NCBI GenBank assembly: GCA_017448975.1
Contig: JAFSKN010000048.1
Location: 1 to 39,359 of the forward strand
Origin: Clostridia bacterium
Lineage (GTDB): Bacteria; Bacillota; Clostridia; Christensenellales; Aristaeellaceae
Length of the DNA: 39,359 nucleotides
Reading direction: 5' to 3'
In this document: positions 7,765-16,471 of the stretch, piece by piece
Position numbering within the stretch: position 1 is the first letter of the stretch
How the letters are laid out: the number at the start of each line of letters is the position of its first letter
Made by a program: the position numbers and the translations under genes
Notes under the pieces: generated by a model
Seen by the model: only the letters and a program-made list of their open reading frames with translations
What the model was told of the DNA's origin: nothing
The model's database searches: none

Positions 7765-9564
7765 ATGGCGCGGAATAAATTCGACGTGGACGAGCGCTTG
7801 GAATCCCCCTTTCAATGGAAGCATCTGAAACGGGCGGGCCGGTATATCGCAAAACACAAATACAAGATGCTGCTGGCGCTTTTGCTCAGCGCCCTGTCCA
7901 GCGTCGCCACCCTGTATATCCCCAAGATCACCCAATGGGTGCTGGACGAGGCCGTGCCCAACAAGGACGCCGCCATGATCGGGCGGATGGCCCTTCTGTT
8001 CGTGGGCGTAATCGCGCTGAGCATCGTGTTCACCGTCATTCGCTCCCGCATGATGGCCCACGTGAGCCAGGAGATCATTTACGACATCCGTGCCGACCTG
8101 TTCGCCCACCTGCAAAAGCTGCCCTTCAGCTACTATGACAGCCGGCCGGCGGGCAAAATTCTGGTGCGGGTGATCAACTACGTCAACTCCGTATCGGATA
8201 TCCTGTCCAACGGCATCATCAATATGATCATCGACGTGATCAGTCTGGCGTTCATTGTGGTGTTCATGTACTCCACCGACGCCACATTGGCTACGGTGAT
8301 CGTGTCGGGTCTTCCCATTTTCGTCGCCATTATTTTCTTCATCAAGCCCCGGCAGCGGAAAGCCTGGCAGAACCAGAGCAACAAAAACAGCAACTACAAC
8401 GCTTATTTGGCCGAATCCATCGACGGCGTGCGGGTGAGCCAGTTCTTTGACCGGCAGGCGGTCAATATTTCCATCATGGAAAAGCTGGCCGCCGCCTGCC
8501 GACAGGCATGGCTGCGGGCGGTGAAGATCAGCAACACGGTATGGCTGTCCAGCGAAACCATGACACAATTGGTGCTCACCTTCCTGTACATCGCGGGCGT
8601 TTACTGGATGGGCGGCGGCAGCATGGTGTCCTTTGGCGTGATCCTCGCCATGGGCCAGTACGTCAGCCGCTTCTGGCAGCCCATCACCAACCTGGCAAAC
8701 ATCTACAATTCCTTCGTCAACAACATCGCCTATTTGGAGCGCATTTTTGAAACCATGGATGAGCCGGTGGTGGTGGACGACGCGCCCGGCGCGGAAACCC
8801 TGCCCGAAATCACCGGGGAAGTGGATTTTCAGGATGTGACCTTCGCCTACGAGGAAGGCACCAACGTGCTGGAGCACGTGAATCTGCACGTAAAAGCCGG
8901 GGAAAGCATCGCCCTGGTGGGCCCCACCGGCGCCGGCAAAAGCACCGTCATCAATCTGCTGTGCCGGTTCTATAATCTGAACGGCGGCAGAATTTTGCTC
9001 CACGACAAGGCGGGCAAGACCCACGATATCAGCCAGGTCACGCTTCATTCCCTGCGCTCCCAACTGGGCATCATGCTCCAGGACAGCTTCATTTTCTCCG
9101 GCACGCTCATGGACAACATCCGCTACGGGCGCTTGGACGCCACGGACAATGAAGTGAAGGAAGCGGCCCGGCGGGTGCGGGCGGACGAGCTGATCCGCAA
9201 AATGCCCATGGGCTATCAGACCGAGATCAAGGAGCGGGGCAACAACCTGAGCCAGGGCGAAAAGCAGTTGGTCGCCTTCGCCCGTACCCTGCTTTCCGAT
9301 CCCGCTATTCTGATTTTGGACGAAGCCACCTCCTCCATCGACACCCAGACGGAAAAGCTTTTGCAGGAGGGCATCCGGGAAATGCTCAAGGGCCGCACCA
9401 GCATCATCGTGGCCCACCGCTTAAGCACCATCAAAAACTGCGACCGCATCCTGTACATCGGCAACAAGGGCATCGCCGAAATGGGCAGCCATGAAGAACT
9501 GATGCGGAAGCGCGGGCTGTATTATCAGCTGTACACCGCCCAGACGGGGAATGAAGCCGCCTGA
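7765..9564 (+). CDS. ABC exporter half-transporter, catalytic partner
   Basis: This is the 599-residue second half of the heterodimer, one base downstream of its partner. It has six transmembrane helices (about 30-330) and an ATPase domain with Walker A GPTGAGKST, Walker B ILILDEATSSID (catalytic Glu present) and H-loop AHRLST. Its signature is degenerate, NLSQGEKQL instead of LSGGQ. The catalytic Glu and His therefore pair with the intact LSGGQ of the first gene, and the degenerate signature sits over the degenerate site. This is exactly the asymmetric arrangement of known heterodimeric exporters. Confidence 0.95.
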   Translation: MARNKFDVDERLESPFQWKHLKRAGRYIAKHKYKMLLALLLSALSSVATLYIPKITQWVLDEAVPNKDAAMIGRMALLFVGVIALSIVFTVIRSRMMAHVSQEIIYDIRADLFAHLQKLPFSYYDSRPAGKILVRVINYVNSVSDILSNGIINMIIDVISLAFIVVFMYSTDATLATVIVSGLPIFVAIIFFIKPRQRKAWQNQSNKNSNYNAYLAESIDGVRVSQFFDRQAVNISIMEKLAAACRQAWLRAVKISNTVWLSSETMTQLVLTFLYIAGVYWMGGGSMVSFGVILAMGQYVSRFWQPITNLANIYNSFVNNIAYLERIFETMDEPVVVDDAPGAETLPEITGEVDFQDVTFAYEEGTNVLEHVNLHVKAGESIALVGPTGAGKSTVINLLCRFYNLNGGRILLHDKAGKTHDISQVTLHSLRSQLGIMLQDSFIFSGTLMDNIRYGRLDATDNEVKEAARRVRADELIRKMPMGYQTEIKERGNNLSQGEKQLVAFARTLLSDPAILILDEATSSIDTQTEKLLQEGIREMLKGRTSIIVAHRLSTIKNCDRILYIGNKGIAEMGSHEELMRKRGLYYQLYTAQTGNEAA

Positions 9565-9579
9565 CGCCCGGAGCAAACC

Positions 9580-10251
9580 GTGAAGAAAGCGTTTATCAAA
9601 TCTGTGCCCGTCATGGCGGGCTATGTGGTCTTGGGCATCGGCTTCGGCATCCTGCTGCGGAATGCGGGCTACGGCCTGCCCTACGCCCTGGCGATGGCCG
9701 CGCTGATCTACGCCGGTTCCATGCAGTACGTGGGCGTCGGCCTCATTACGGGCGGCGCGTCGGTTCTGACCGCCCTGCTCACCACCGTCATGGTGAACGC
9801 CCGGCATCTGTTTTACAGCATTTCCATGATCGACCGCTACAAGGACGCCGGGAAATACAAGCCCTACATGATCTTCGCCCTGACGGACGAAACCTATTCC
9901 CTGCTGTGCGACGGCGAAACGCCCGCAGGAGAAAACCCCCACCGATACCGTTTCTTCGTGTCCCTGTTCAACCAGTGCTACTGGGTGGCCGGGTGCGTAT
10001 TGGGCAGCCTGCTGGGCGCGGTGCTGCCCTTTTCGGCGGCGGGCATCGAATTTTCCATGACGGCGCTGTTCATTGCCTCCTTCACGGAGCAATGGCTGCG
10101 CACCCGCGACCGGCTCCCGGCGCTGACGGGCCTGCTGGGCACGCTCCTGTGCCTGCTCCTGTTCGGCCCCGAACGTTTTCTCATTCCCGCCATGCTGCTG
10201 ATCACGGGCGTCCTTACCATCTTTCGCGGCAGGGAGGCGGAAAAGCAATGA
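9580..10251 (+). CDS. azlC: AzlC family branched-chain amino acid exporter, large subunit
   Basis: This 223-residue membrane protein starts at GTG. The opening VPVMAGYVVLGIGFGILLRNAGY, the IYAGSMQYVGVGL segment and the VNARHLFYSISM and TDETYSL motifs are hallmarks of AzlC. With the small AzlD subunit it forms an exporter of branched-chain amino acids or analogues. The stop overlaps the azlD start (ATGA at 10248-10251), which indicates translational coupling. It follows the ABC exporter by only 15 bases and could share its transcript. Confidence 0.93.
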   Translation: MKKAFIKSVPVMAGYVVLGIGFGILLRNAGYGLPYALAMAALIYAGSMQYVGVGLITGGASVLTALLTTVMVNARHLFYSISMIDRYKDAGKYKPYMIFALTDETYSLLCDGETPAGENPHRYRFFVSLFNQCYWVAGCVLGSLLGAVLPFSAAGIEFSMTALFIASFTEQWLRTRDRLPALTGLLGTLLCLLLFGPERFLIPAMLLITGVLTIFRGREAEKQ

Positions 10252-10565
10252 ACGCCGCCGTTTTGATCGGGGTCATGGCCCTGGCCACCGCCCTGCTGCG
10301 CTTTCTGCCCTTTCTCGTGTTCAAGAAGCAGACGCCGCCCTATATCGCCTATCTGGGCCGCGTGCTGCCCAGCGCCACCATCGGCATGCTGGTGATCTAT
10401 TGCCTGAAGGACGTGAACGTGCTTTCCGCGTCCCACGGGCTGCCCGAACTGATCGCGGGCGGCTGCGTGGTGGGCCTCCAGGCATGGAAACGCAATTCCC
10501 TGCTCAGCATTTTAGCGGGCACGGCCATCTATATGCTGCTGATTCAGGCGGTATTTTCGCTGTGA
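10248..10565 (+). CDS. azlD: AzlD family branched-chain amino acid exporter, small subunit
   Basis: This 105-residue protein has four hydrophobic segments. MNAAVLIGVMALATALLRFLPF and YLGRVLPSATIGMLVIYCLKD are typical AzlD stretches. The start is the ATG that overlaps the azlC stop. Size and position next to azlC make the call secure; the AzlCD complex sits in the cytoplasmic membrane. Confidence 0.93.
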   Translation: MNAAVLIGVMALATALLRFLPFLVFKKQTPPYIAYLGRVLPSATIGMLVIYCLKDVNVLSASHGLPELIAGGCVVGLQAWKRNSLLSILAGTAIYMLLIQAVFSL

Positions 10566-10588
10566 CATGCAAAAGGAGGTACAAAAAC

Positions 10589-11551
10589 ATGGCAAACGTC
10601 AAATGGGGCGTGCTGGGCACGGCGGACATTGCCCGAGGCCAGACCATTCCCGCCATGAAGCTGGCAGGAAACTGCGATCTGTACGCCGTGGCGGGCCGCA
10701 GCTTAGAAAAGGCCCAGGCATTCCAGCAGGAATTCGGCTTTGAAAAGGCTTACGGCAGCTATGACGAACTGCTCAGCGACCCGGAAGTGGAAGCGGTCTA
10801 CATCCCGCTGCCCAACGATCTGCACTGTGCATGGACCATCCGCGCCCTGAACGCGAAAAAGCACGTGCTGTGCGAAAAGCCCCTGGCCGTCTCCAGGGCC
10901 CAGGAGGAAAGCATGTTCCGGGCGGCGGAGGAAAACGGCGTGCATCTCATGGAGGCCTTCGCCTATCTTCACAGCCCCATCATTGCCGCCATCCAAAAAG
11001 AGCTGGATTCCATTGGAGAAATCCGCTATTTGGAATCGGCGTTCATCACCCCCCGCCGCGCCGACACGGACATTCGCCTGCGGAAGGAAACCTTCGGCGG
11101 GGCTCTGTACGATTTGGGCTGCTATTCCCTGAGCATGGCGCTTTGGATGATGGGCCGGGACCCGGCCTGCGTCCGCGCCTCCGCCCAGTTTTCCGAAAAA
11201 CACATTGATCTGTACACCACCGCCCTGCTGCTTTATGAAAACGGCGCGGTGGCCAAGCTGGACTGCGGCATGCTGCTGCCAAACGGGCGGCTGGACCGGC
11301 TGCACATCTACGGCACCAAAGGCGAAATCCATTCCCCGGTCCAGTTCAACCAGTCCGGCGAAATCCCCTATACCGTCATCCGGGACGGAAAACAGGAAAC
11401 CAAAACCGTGACCGCCGCCAACAATTATCAGCTGGAAATCGAGCAATTGGGCCGCTGCATCCGCGACGGGGAAACGCCCTGGGTCAACAAAGCGTTCTCC
11501 CTCCGCTGCGCGGGGGTAATGGACAGTATCCTGTCCGAAATCGGGTATTAA
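10589..11551 (+). CDS. Gfo/Idh/MocA family oxidoreductase
   Basis: This 320-residue NAD(P)-dependent dehydrogenase starts at the ATG after AAAGGAGG (10572-10579). It has a Rossmann fold at the N-terminus (WGVLGTADIARGQTIPA), the VYIPLPNDLHCAWTIRAL segment, and the family motif CEKPLAV carrying the Lys that contacts the nicotinamide. GGALYDLGCYSLSMA lies in the C-terminal substrate-binding domain and has the conserved Asp-x-x-Cys/His arrangement. Members oxidise sugars, inositols or trans-dihydrodiols. The substrate cannot be told from the sequence. Confidence 0.92.
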   Translation: MANVKWGVLGTADIARGQTIPAMKLAGNCDLYAVAGRSLEKAQAFQQEFGFEKAYGSYDELLSDPEVEAVYIPLPNDLHCAWTIRALNAKKHVLCEKPLAVSRAQEESMFRAAEENGVHLMEAFAYLHSPIIAAIQKELDSIGEIRYLESAFITPRRADTDIRLRKETFGGALYDLGCYSLSMALWMMGRDPACVRASAQFSEKHIDLYTTALLLYENGAVAKLDCGMLLPNGRLDRLHIYGTKGEIHSPVQFNQSGEIPYTVIRDGKQETKTVTAANNYQLEIEQLGRCIRDGETPWVNKAFSLRCAGVMDSILSEIGY

Positions 11552-11562
11552 GAAAAATCATG

Positions 11563-11884
11563 CAGGGGCCTGCGCGGCCCCTGAAACCCTGCGGCAGGGG
11601 ATGATCCCCTGCACCTCACCCGGCGATCAGCAAACGCAAAAAGCAAACAATGTGCGCCTGTTTGGGAAAGGTCTAAAAAATGCTCCTGGGCAAAAGAAAA
11701 CGCGGATACAGCCAGGAAAAAGCGAGCTTTTCCCTGGCTGTATCCATCGTTTTCCCGGTGCGCTTCGCGCACCGCAAGGCGGCTTCGCCGCCTGCCCAGG
11801 AGCGATTGCCGGCAGTGTGATTGTGGGTCCAGGGAGGTCACCTCCCTGGTTCAGGGGTGTGGGGGCTGAAGAAGCCCCCACAGC
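11563..11884 (+). repeat. Dispersed hairpin cassette, copy C
   Basis: This gene-free stretch opens with two perfect hairpins (GGGGCC-GGCCCC at 11565-11580 and GCAGGGGA-TCCCCTGC at 11594-11612). The first may also terminate the oxidoreductase transcript. The architecture of copy A follows: outer stem GCTCCTGGGCA (11682-11692) / TGCCCAGGAGC (11793-11803), a long inner stem, GGTGCGC-GCGCACC, GGCGGC-GCCGCC, then the CCAGGGAGG hairpin (11829-11849) and GGGGGCT-AGCCCCC. The stems differ in sequence from copies A and B, but the order, spacing and pairing are kept. Confidence 0.65.
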
Positions 11885-11926
11885 GTTCTCTTGATAGATC
11901 GTAAAGGAAAGCACAAGGAGATTATC

Positions 11927-12265
11927 GTGCGCAATATCGGCATCTTCGCCCACGTGGACGCGGGCAAAACCACGCTGTCCGAACAGCTGCTGCTGAAAGC
12001 GGAGGCCATCCGCACCCTGGGCAGCGTGGACAGCGGAACGGCCCACACCGACACCCTGCCTGTGGAACAGCGGCGGGGCATCCCGGTGCGGGCCGCTTGC
12101 GTGCGCCTGAACTGGAAGGGAGAAACCATCAACCTGATCGATACCACCGGCCACACGGACTTTTCCGCCGAGATCGAGCGTTCCCTCTGGGCGCTGGACG
12201 GGACGGTGATCGTGGTCAGCGGGGCGTCGATCCCTTCCGCGAATTATTCTTCCGTCATCATATAG
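11927..12265 (+). pseudogene. Tet(M)/EF-G-like translational GTPase, truncated after about 100 residues
   Basis: GTG 11927 lies seven bases after AAGGAG. The product opens RNIGIFAHVDAGKTTLSEQLL (G1 loop) and continues through RGIPVRAAC and the G3 motif DTTGHTDF to TVIVVSG. This is the start of a ribosomal-protection-type GTPase, normally about 640 residues or more. At about 12222 homology stops and the frame ends in unrelated codons. The G4 motif and domains II-V are missing, so it cannot act on ribosomes or confer resistance. The hairpin cassette directly upstream suggests the region is prone to rearrangement. Confidence 0.8.
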
Positions 12266-12384
12266 GTCAGCGCCAGATTATATTTCTTCTCAATTCGCAG
12301 GTGATGCGGTTCCATTCCCTGTTTTTCATGCTTCCCAATGCTCCAGGCTGCCGCAGCCTGTCTTCCGTGGATTTCTCTCCTTTT
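12244..12384 (-). other. Possible short ORF or C-terminal remnant
   Basis: Directly downstream of the editing-protein stop, and in the same frame, the minus strand stays open for 46 codons to a stop at 12244. The end reads MEPHHLRIEKKYNLALTY and then MMTEE. It has no ribosome binding site at its only convincing Met, and the protein is not recognised. It may be a remnant of a gene cut by the same event that truncated the GTPase. Confidence 0.25.
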
Positions 12385-12945
12385 CTATTCTTTCCCTTCC
12401 AAGTGCACGATGACCGGCTTGATTTGCAGCGCCGGCAGGATCACGTCCGTCAGGTCCCTTGTGGCGAAGCGGACGGAGCTTGTGTTTTCGCAGGGATGGC
12501 ACCCGAAGAATTCTTCCTTCAGCACGTCCTCGTCGATCACCAACTGGACCCGGCGCTCCCTGTCGTTCATGAGCCCCAGCACAGAAACGCTGCCCGGATG
12601 GATGTCCAGGAATTGCGCCATGTAGTCCTCATTGGCAAAGGAAAGGCGGCTGACGCCCATTTGCTTGGACAGTTCCTTGGTTTTAAAGGGCTTGTCCCCG
12701 GGCATTACCAGCAAATAAAAGTTGGTCTGCTGGCGGTTGCAGAGGAATAGATTTTTGCAGATATGCACGTGCAGGATCGCGTCCACATCCGCGCACACCT
12801 CCATGGTGGTGGCGGGCCGGTCCGGATGATCCGTCCGGTCAAAGGCAACGCCCAGCCTGTCCAGCAGCGCGTAAGCCCTGATTTCTCTTTCGCTCCGGCC
12901 CGCCATATCGGCGGGAGAACCGTGAATCAATTTCAATTGGATCAC
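12385..12945 (-). CDS. Prolyl-tRNA editing protein of the ProXp-ala/PrdX (YbaK-fold) family
   Basis: This 186-residue protein has the YbaK/aminoacyl-tRNA deacylase fold. HICKNLFLCNRQQTNFYLLV has the conserved Lys of the active site. MPGDKPFKTKELSKQMG and DIHPGSVSVLGLMND (with the GxxxPG-like loop) follow, then VIDEDVLKEEFFGCHPCEN. This pattern fits the ProXp-ala/PrdX group, which hydrolyses Ala-tRNA(Pro) formed by prolyl-tRNA synthetase. The start is uncertain: GTG 12945 gives the longest form, and ATG 12906 lacks an obvious ribosome binding site. It stands alone on the minus strand. Confidence 0.85.
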   Translation of the reverse strand: MIQLKLIHGSPADMAGRSEREIRAYALLDRLGVAFDRTDHPDRPATTMEVCADVDAILHVHICKNLFLCNRQQTNFYLLVMPGDKPFKTKELSKQMGVSRLSFANEDYMAQFLDIHPGSVSVLGLMNDRERRVQLVIDEDVLKEEFFGCHPCENTSSVRFATRDLTDVILPALQIKPVIVHLEGKE

Positions 12946-12952
12946 ACCCCTT

Positions 12953-12972
12953 GCCCCAAGGCGGGGCTTTTT
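12953..12972 (+). terminator. Possible short intrinsic terminator
   Basis: GCCCC-loop-GGGGC is followed by TTTTT on the plus strand. It overlaps the 5' end of the minus-strand editing gene and would stop read-through from the truncated GTPase. Confidence 0.35.
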
Positions 12973-13086
12973 GATGAAACGCCTGGAATTTTATGGCTTC
13001 TCCGCGCTTATTATATCGGAACGCCGGACGAATTACAAGGCCGAAACGCAATACTTGAATATTATCTTCAAATTCAAAATTTTTTC

Positions 13087-13115
13087 TTGCCCCCGGAAAA
13101 CACTTATGCTATAAT
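13087..13115 (+). promoter_or_regulatory. Promoter of pfkA
   Basis: TTGCCC (13087-13092), a 17-base spacer and a perfect TATAAT (13110-13115) lie 79 bases upstream of the pfkA start. Confidence 0.7.
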
Positions 13116-13193
13116 TTTTTATGAGTTCAGAACCATTCCCTGGCGGAAGAAAAACAAAAACTTCCCAACGCATATGAAGGAAGGAATGAAAAA

Positions 13194-14198
13194 ATGGAAA
13201 AGACGGAAAAAAAGATCAGGCGGATTGGCGTTTTGACGAGCGGCGGCGACGCGCCGGGCATGAACGCGGCTGTCCGTGCGGTTGTTCGCACGGCTATCGC
13301 CAATAACATTGAGTGTGTGGGCATCCGCCGTGGCTGGCAGGGCCTGATCAACTGCGATTTCGTTCCCCTCACCCGCGCCAGCGTGGGCCATTTGCTTTCC
13401 CGGGGCGGCACCGTTTTGTATACCGCGCGCAGCGAGGAATTCATGACCGAGGAAGGCCGCAAAAAGGCCGTGACCACCTGCAAAATGCTGGGTTTGGACG
13501 GCGTTGTGGCCATCGGCGGCGACGGTACCTTCCGCGGCGCGCTGGAGCTGAGCCGTTTGGGCGTGCCGGTGGTTGGCATCCCCGCCACCATCGACAACGA
13601 CGTGGGCTGCACCAATTACACCATCGGCTTTGACTCCGCCTGCAATACCGCCATCGAGTGCATCGACAAGCTGCGCGACACCATGCAGTCCCATGAGCGC
13701 TGCTCCATCGTGGAGGTTATGGGCCGCAACGCGGGCTTCCTGGCCCTGTATGTGGGCACCGCCGTGGGCGCTACCGCCGTGTTGGTGCCGGAGCATCCCC
13801 TTGATTTTGAAAAAGACGTGGTGGAGCGCATCCGGGCCTCCCGTCTGGCGGGCTACACCCATTTCATGATCGTGCTGGCCGAGGGCGCGGGCAAAGCCAC
13901 CGAAGTGGGCGCGAAGATCAAGGAAATGGTCGGCCTGAAGCCCACCATCACCGTTATCGGCCATATCCAGCGCGGCGGCGCGCCCACCGGACGCGACCGT
14001 GAAACCGCCACCCGCATGGGCTACTACGCCGTGCAGGCTTTCGCGGAAGGCCGCGGCGACTGCATCATCGCCACCCAGGAGGGCGGCATTGTGGAAATCC
14101 CCATCGAAGAAGCGCTCACCCGCAAAAAGCATTTGCAGATGGAACGCTACAAGATCATGGAGATCATGCAGTTCGGCACCAACATGGACCAGCTGTAA
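13194..14198 (+). CDS. pfkA: ATP-dependent 6-phosphofructokinase
   Basis: This 334-residue glycolytic kinase converts fructose 6-phosphate to fructose 1,6-bisphosphate. IGVLTSGGDAPGMNAAVRA and IGGDGTFRGA form the nucleotide site, with GGDG where PPi-dependent enzymes have GGDD, so ATP is the likely donor. PATIDNDV carries the catalytic Asp. EVMGRNAGFLAL and IGHIQRGGAPTGRDR bind the sugar phosphate and effector. Length and motifs match the bacterial PfkA group. AAGGAAGG precedes the ATG, a clear promoter lies upstream, and a hairpin lies 20 bases after the stop. It appears to be a single-gene unit. Confidence 0.97.
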   Translation: MEKTEKKIRRIGVLTSGGDAPGMNAAVRAVVRTAIANNIECVGIRRGWQGLINCDFVPLTRASVGHLLSRGGTVLYTARSEEFMTEEGRKKAVTTCKMLGLDGVVAIGGDGTFRGALELSRLGVPVVGIPATIDNDVGCTNYTIGFDSACNTAIECIDKLRDTMQSHERCSIVEVMGRNAGFLALYVGTAVGATAVLVPEHPLDFEKDVVERIRASRLAGYTHFMIVLAEGAGKATEVGAKIKEMVGLKPTITVIGHIQRGGAPTGRDRETATRMGYYAVQAFAEGRGDCIIATQEGGIVEIPIEEALTRKKHLQMERYKIMEIMQFGTNMDQL

Positions 14199-14219
14199 TC
14201 CATCGAAAAGCGGCATATC

Positions 14220-14253
14220 AAAGCGCCTTCGGACACGCTTCCGAGGGCGCTTT
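14220..14253 (+). terminator. Hairpin after pfkA
   Basis: AAAGCGCC-TCGG pairs with CCGA-GGCGCTTT around a short loop, 22 bases after the pfkA stop. The T-run is short, so it may be a weak terminator or an mRNA end stabiliser. Confidence 0.5.
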
Positions 14254-14475
14254 GCAATCGGCGCAAGCCTGCCTCTTTTCAATCTGGCTTTCAAAGAATT
14301 GCATGTAATTTTTTTCACGCCCCATTCCCTGCAATCCCTGTTCTCACCGCCGTCTGTCAAAAAAATACAATGTAAATACAAATAATCCTGCATATTCTCC
14401 CGGTTATTTGCACTTTTTGGCATTTCAAAAAGCAACAAATGAGAAGTATCCCCTGAAAAAAATGCCAAAATATGC

Positions 14476-14504
14476 TTGACTGCGCAAACAATAGCAAGTA
14501 TAAT
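14476..14504 (+). promoter_or_regulatory. Strong promoter of the pilin gene
   Basis: TTGACT (14476-14481), a 17-base spacer and a perfect TATAAT (14499-14504). The predicted transcript start near 14511 leaves a leader of about 320 bases before the pilin ATG. Confidence 0.85.
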
Positions 14505-14510
14505 AAAGAC

Positions 14511-14833
14511 CGTGGAGGAATATCCGGCGCACTGCAATGGATTTCTTCCCCTTCAAGCGCCTGTTCCATAAACAGGCAGAATGCCAACCGCAAGCGAACC
14601 CCCGCGGAACGCTTGTTGAGATTTGGGCGCAAACGGTAGAAGGGAGGTTGGGGGCCTTTTCGTTACTACCCGAGCGATAAGCTCCGGCGGGCCGCCAGGG
14701 GGGGACGGCTTCAAACGGAGGTGCGGCCGATTCGGCGAAAAAGCCGCATGAATTCCCTCATTGCTATCTCGGCCCAACCGGCAACGGTTGGAACTTGAAC
14801 GAAATACCCAATAATGAAAGGATGAAGAAGAAC
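14511..14833 (+). other. Long structured 5' leader of the pilin gene
   Basis: No protein-like frame is seen in this stretch. It contains perfect hairpins GCCTGTT/AACAGGC (14559-14577), CAAGCG/CGCTTG (14591-14615) and CCAACCG-GCAA-CGGTTGG (14774-14791), and a GC-rich GGCGGGCCGCC palindrome near 14687. The last hairpin ends about 25 bases before the ribosome binding site. I do not recognise a known riboswitch consensus. It may stabilise the mRNA or control translation. Confidence 0.55.
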
Positions 14834-16471
14834 ATGAAAAAGGTTCTGGCTCTGGTTCTGGCGGCTGTGATGGTCATGGCGCTGTGCGGCGTGGCGTTTG
14901 CGGCTGAAGGTGACACCGTTCTGAGCGTCACTGGTCTTGAGGCTGCTGGAAGCGTAAAGTACTACAAGATTATTGAATGGGATGAGACAGTTGGATGGAA
15001 GTGGGCAGCGCCTTATGCCTCTACTACCGGCTTTACTTCTGCTGTTCTCGCTGAAATCACTGGTACTCCTGCACACGAGGAGAACGGTCAAACAGTTGCG
15101 GCCGTCGCTGGCAAGATCACGACAGATACTGCTGATTTGATTGCTGGTGTACCCAATACCGCAATTGCGTCTCCTACTGGTACACTGGAAAACGGCACTT
15201 GGTCTGTCACTGTTAATGGGCAAGCCGCAAGGGGTTTGTACATGGTAGTTCCCACTGCTAACGCAGGATCTGATATCATCTACAATCCTGTTTTCATTGC
15301 TGCCAATCATGGCGCTGATACGAACACTATTGGTACTGATTCTACTTATGCTGCTGGCACCACCATCACTTCCATGGCTAAGAAAACCACTGAAACCGTT
15401 ACCAAGACTGCTGACAAGTATACTCATCAGGGCTTCACTGGTTTGACCTATGATGAGGGAAGCGTCACGCCTGGCGATACGATCGCATTTACTGTTGTTA
15501 CAACTCTTCCGGTTTATGCTGACAATTACACTGATCCCGTCTTCAAGATTTCTGATCAGGTTTCCACCGGTCTGAAGATCACAAAGAATACGATTACTAT
15601 TGCAGAACTTGAAGCCACTGATTGGGAGATTACTTCCTTCGATGATACTAATAAAGACGATTTTGTGGTCAGTATTAAGGCAACCAAACTGAAGGCCCTC
15701 ACTGCTCCCCTCAAAATCACTCTGACCTATTCGGCTGAAGTTACGGATGCTGCTCCCAAGACTGTCAATGAGCAGGACAATAAGGTGAAGATCAACTTCA
15801 GCAACAGCCCCGATGATACCGAAGGTCACGGTGAGAAGCGCGACAAGACCCGTCACTGGACTTTCTCCATCGATGCTAATGTTTTGGGTAATGAATCTCA
15901 TCATACCTCTGAAATCGTCAAGGTCGGCTTGAATCCCGATGGTACCGAGATGACCGAGACCCATACCTACGACAACTCGACCAAGGCTCATCCCTTGGCT
16001 GGTGCCAAGTTCCAGTTGAAGCAAGGTAACACAGTTGTCCGCGAAGTGACCACTGCGGCAGATGGTTATATCCACTTCGAAGGTCTGAATGTAGGCACTT
16101 ACACCCTTGTTGAGACTGTAGCTCCCGAAGGCTTTATCCGCGACATGAACGAACATACTGTGGTAATTGAAGCTGAAGTTGCGCATGACCTTGAGGAGAC
16201 CGACGAAGATGGTTACACCTACACGACGGATCGCCTTGTGTCCTATAGTATCACTGTCGATGGTACGAAATCCTCCTACACCTTCGATAATGGTACTAAG
16301 GTTCAGAATATTACGAATGGTGACAAAACCTCCAAGATCAATAACACCCAGGGTCTTGAACTCCCCTCCACCGGCGGCATCGGTACCACGATCTTCTACG
16401 TGACCGGTCTGCTGATGGTTCTGGGCGCTGCCGTCATCCTGGTGGCCCGCCGCCGCGCCGACGCGGAATAA
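14834..16471 (+). CDS. LPxTG-anchored backbone pilin (SpaA/isopeptide family)
   Basis: This roughly 545-residue surface protein begins MKKVLALVLAAVMVMALCGVAFA, a Sec signal peptide split here by its AAE cleavage region. AAAGGA lies about 12 bases upstream; an in-frame ATG at 14822 is too close to that site. A D2-type fimbrial domain follows (around YTDPVFKISDQVSTGLKI, about residues 230-330). Next is a SpaA/Cna-B domain (AHPLAGAKFQLKQG to ETVAPEGF), then LPSTGG, a hydrophobic helix and an RRRADAE tail for sortase anchoring. GCT/ACT-rich codons and lower GC separate it from its neighbours and suggest strong expression or transfer. No sortase gene lies in the window. Two orphan copies of its 3' end lie downstream. 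Confidence 0.9.
   Translation: MKKVLALVLAAVMVMALCGVAFAAEGDTVLSVTGLEAAGSVKYYKIIEWDETVGWKWAAPYASTTGFTSAVLAEITGTPAHEENGQTVAAVAGKITTDTADLIAGVPNTAIASPTGTLENGTWSVTVNGQAARGLYMVVPTANAGSDIIYNPVFIAANHGADTNTIGTDSTYAAGTTITSMAKKTTETVTKTADKYTHQGFTGLTYDEGSVTPGDTIAFTVVTTLPVYADNYTDPVFKISDQVSTGLKITKNTITIAELEATDWEITSFDDTNKDDFVVSIKATKLKALTAPLKITLTYSAEVTDAAPKTVNEQDNKVKINFSNSPDDTEGHGEKRDKTRHWTFSIDANVLGNESHHTSEIVKVGLNPDGTEMTETHTYDNSTKAHPLAGAKFQLKQGNTVVREVTTAADGYIHFEGLNVGTYTLVETVAPEGFIRDMNEHTVVIEAEVAHDLEETDEDGYTYTTDRLVSYSITVDGTKSSYTFDNGTKVQNITNGDKTSKINNTQGLELPSTGGIGTTIFYVTGLLMVLGAAVILVARRRADAE

Noticed and set aside
7597-9417. Minus-strand open frame of 606 codons
   Set aside because: It lies entirely opposite the second ABC gene, is His/Asp/Gly-biased as expected for a GC-rich antisense frame, and shows no domain.
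11927-12265. Functional tetracycline resistance gene
   Set aside because: Only the first about 100 residues remain; the rest of the G domain and all later domains are missing.
13119-14537. Minus-strand open frame of 472 codons opposite pfkA
   Set aside because: Shadow of pfkA. The pfkA frame has complete motifs, promoter and ribosome binding site.
14511-14833. Known riboswitch (for example c-di-GMP) in the pilin leader
   Set aside because: The conserved core sequences of the classes I can recall are not present in order; only unspecific hairpins are seen.
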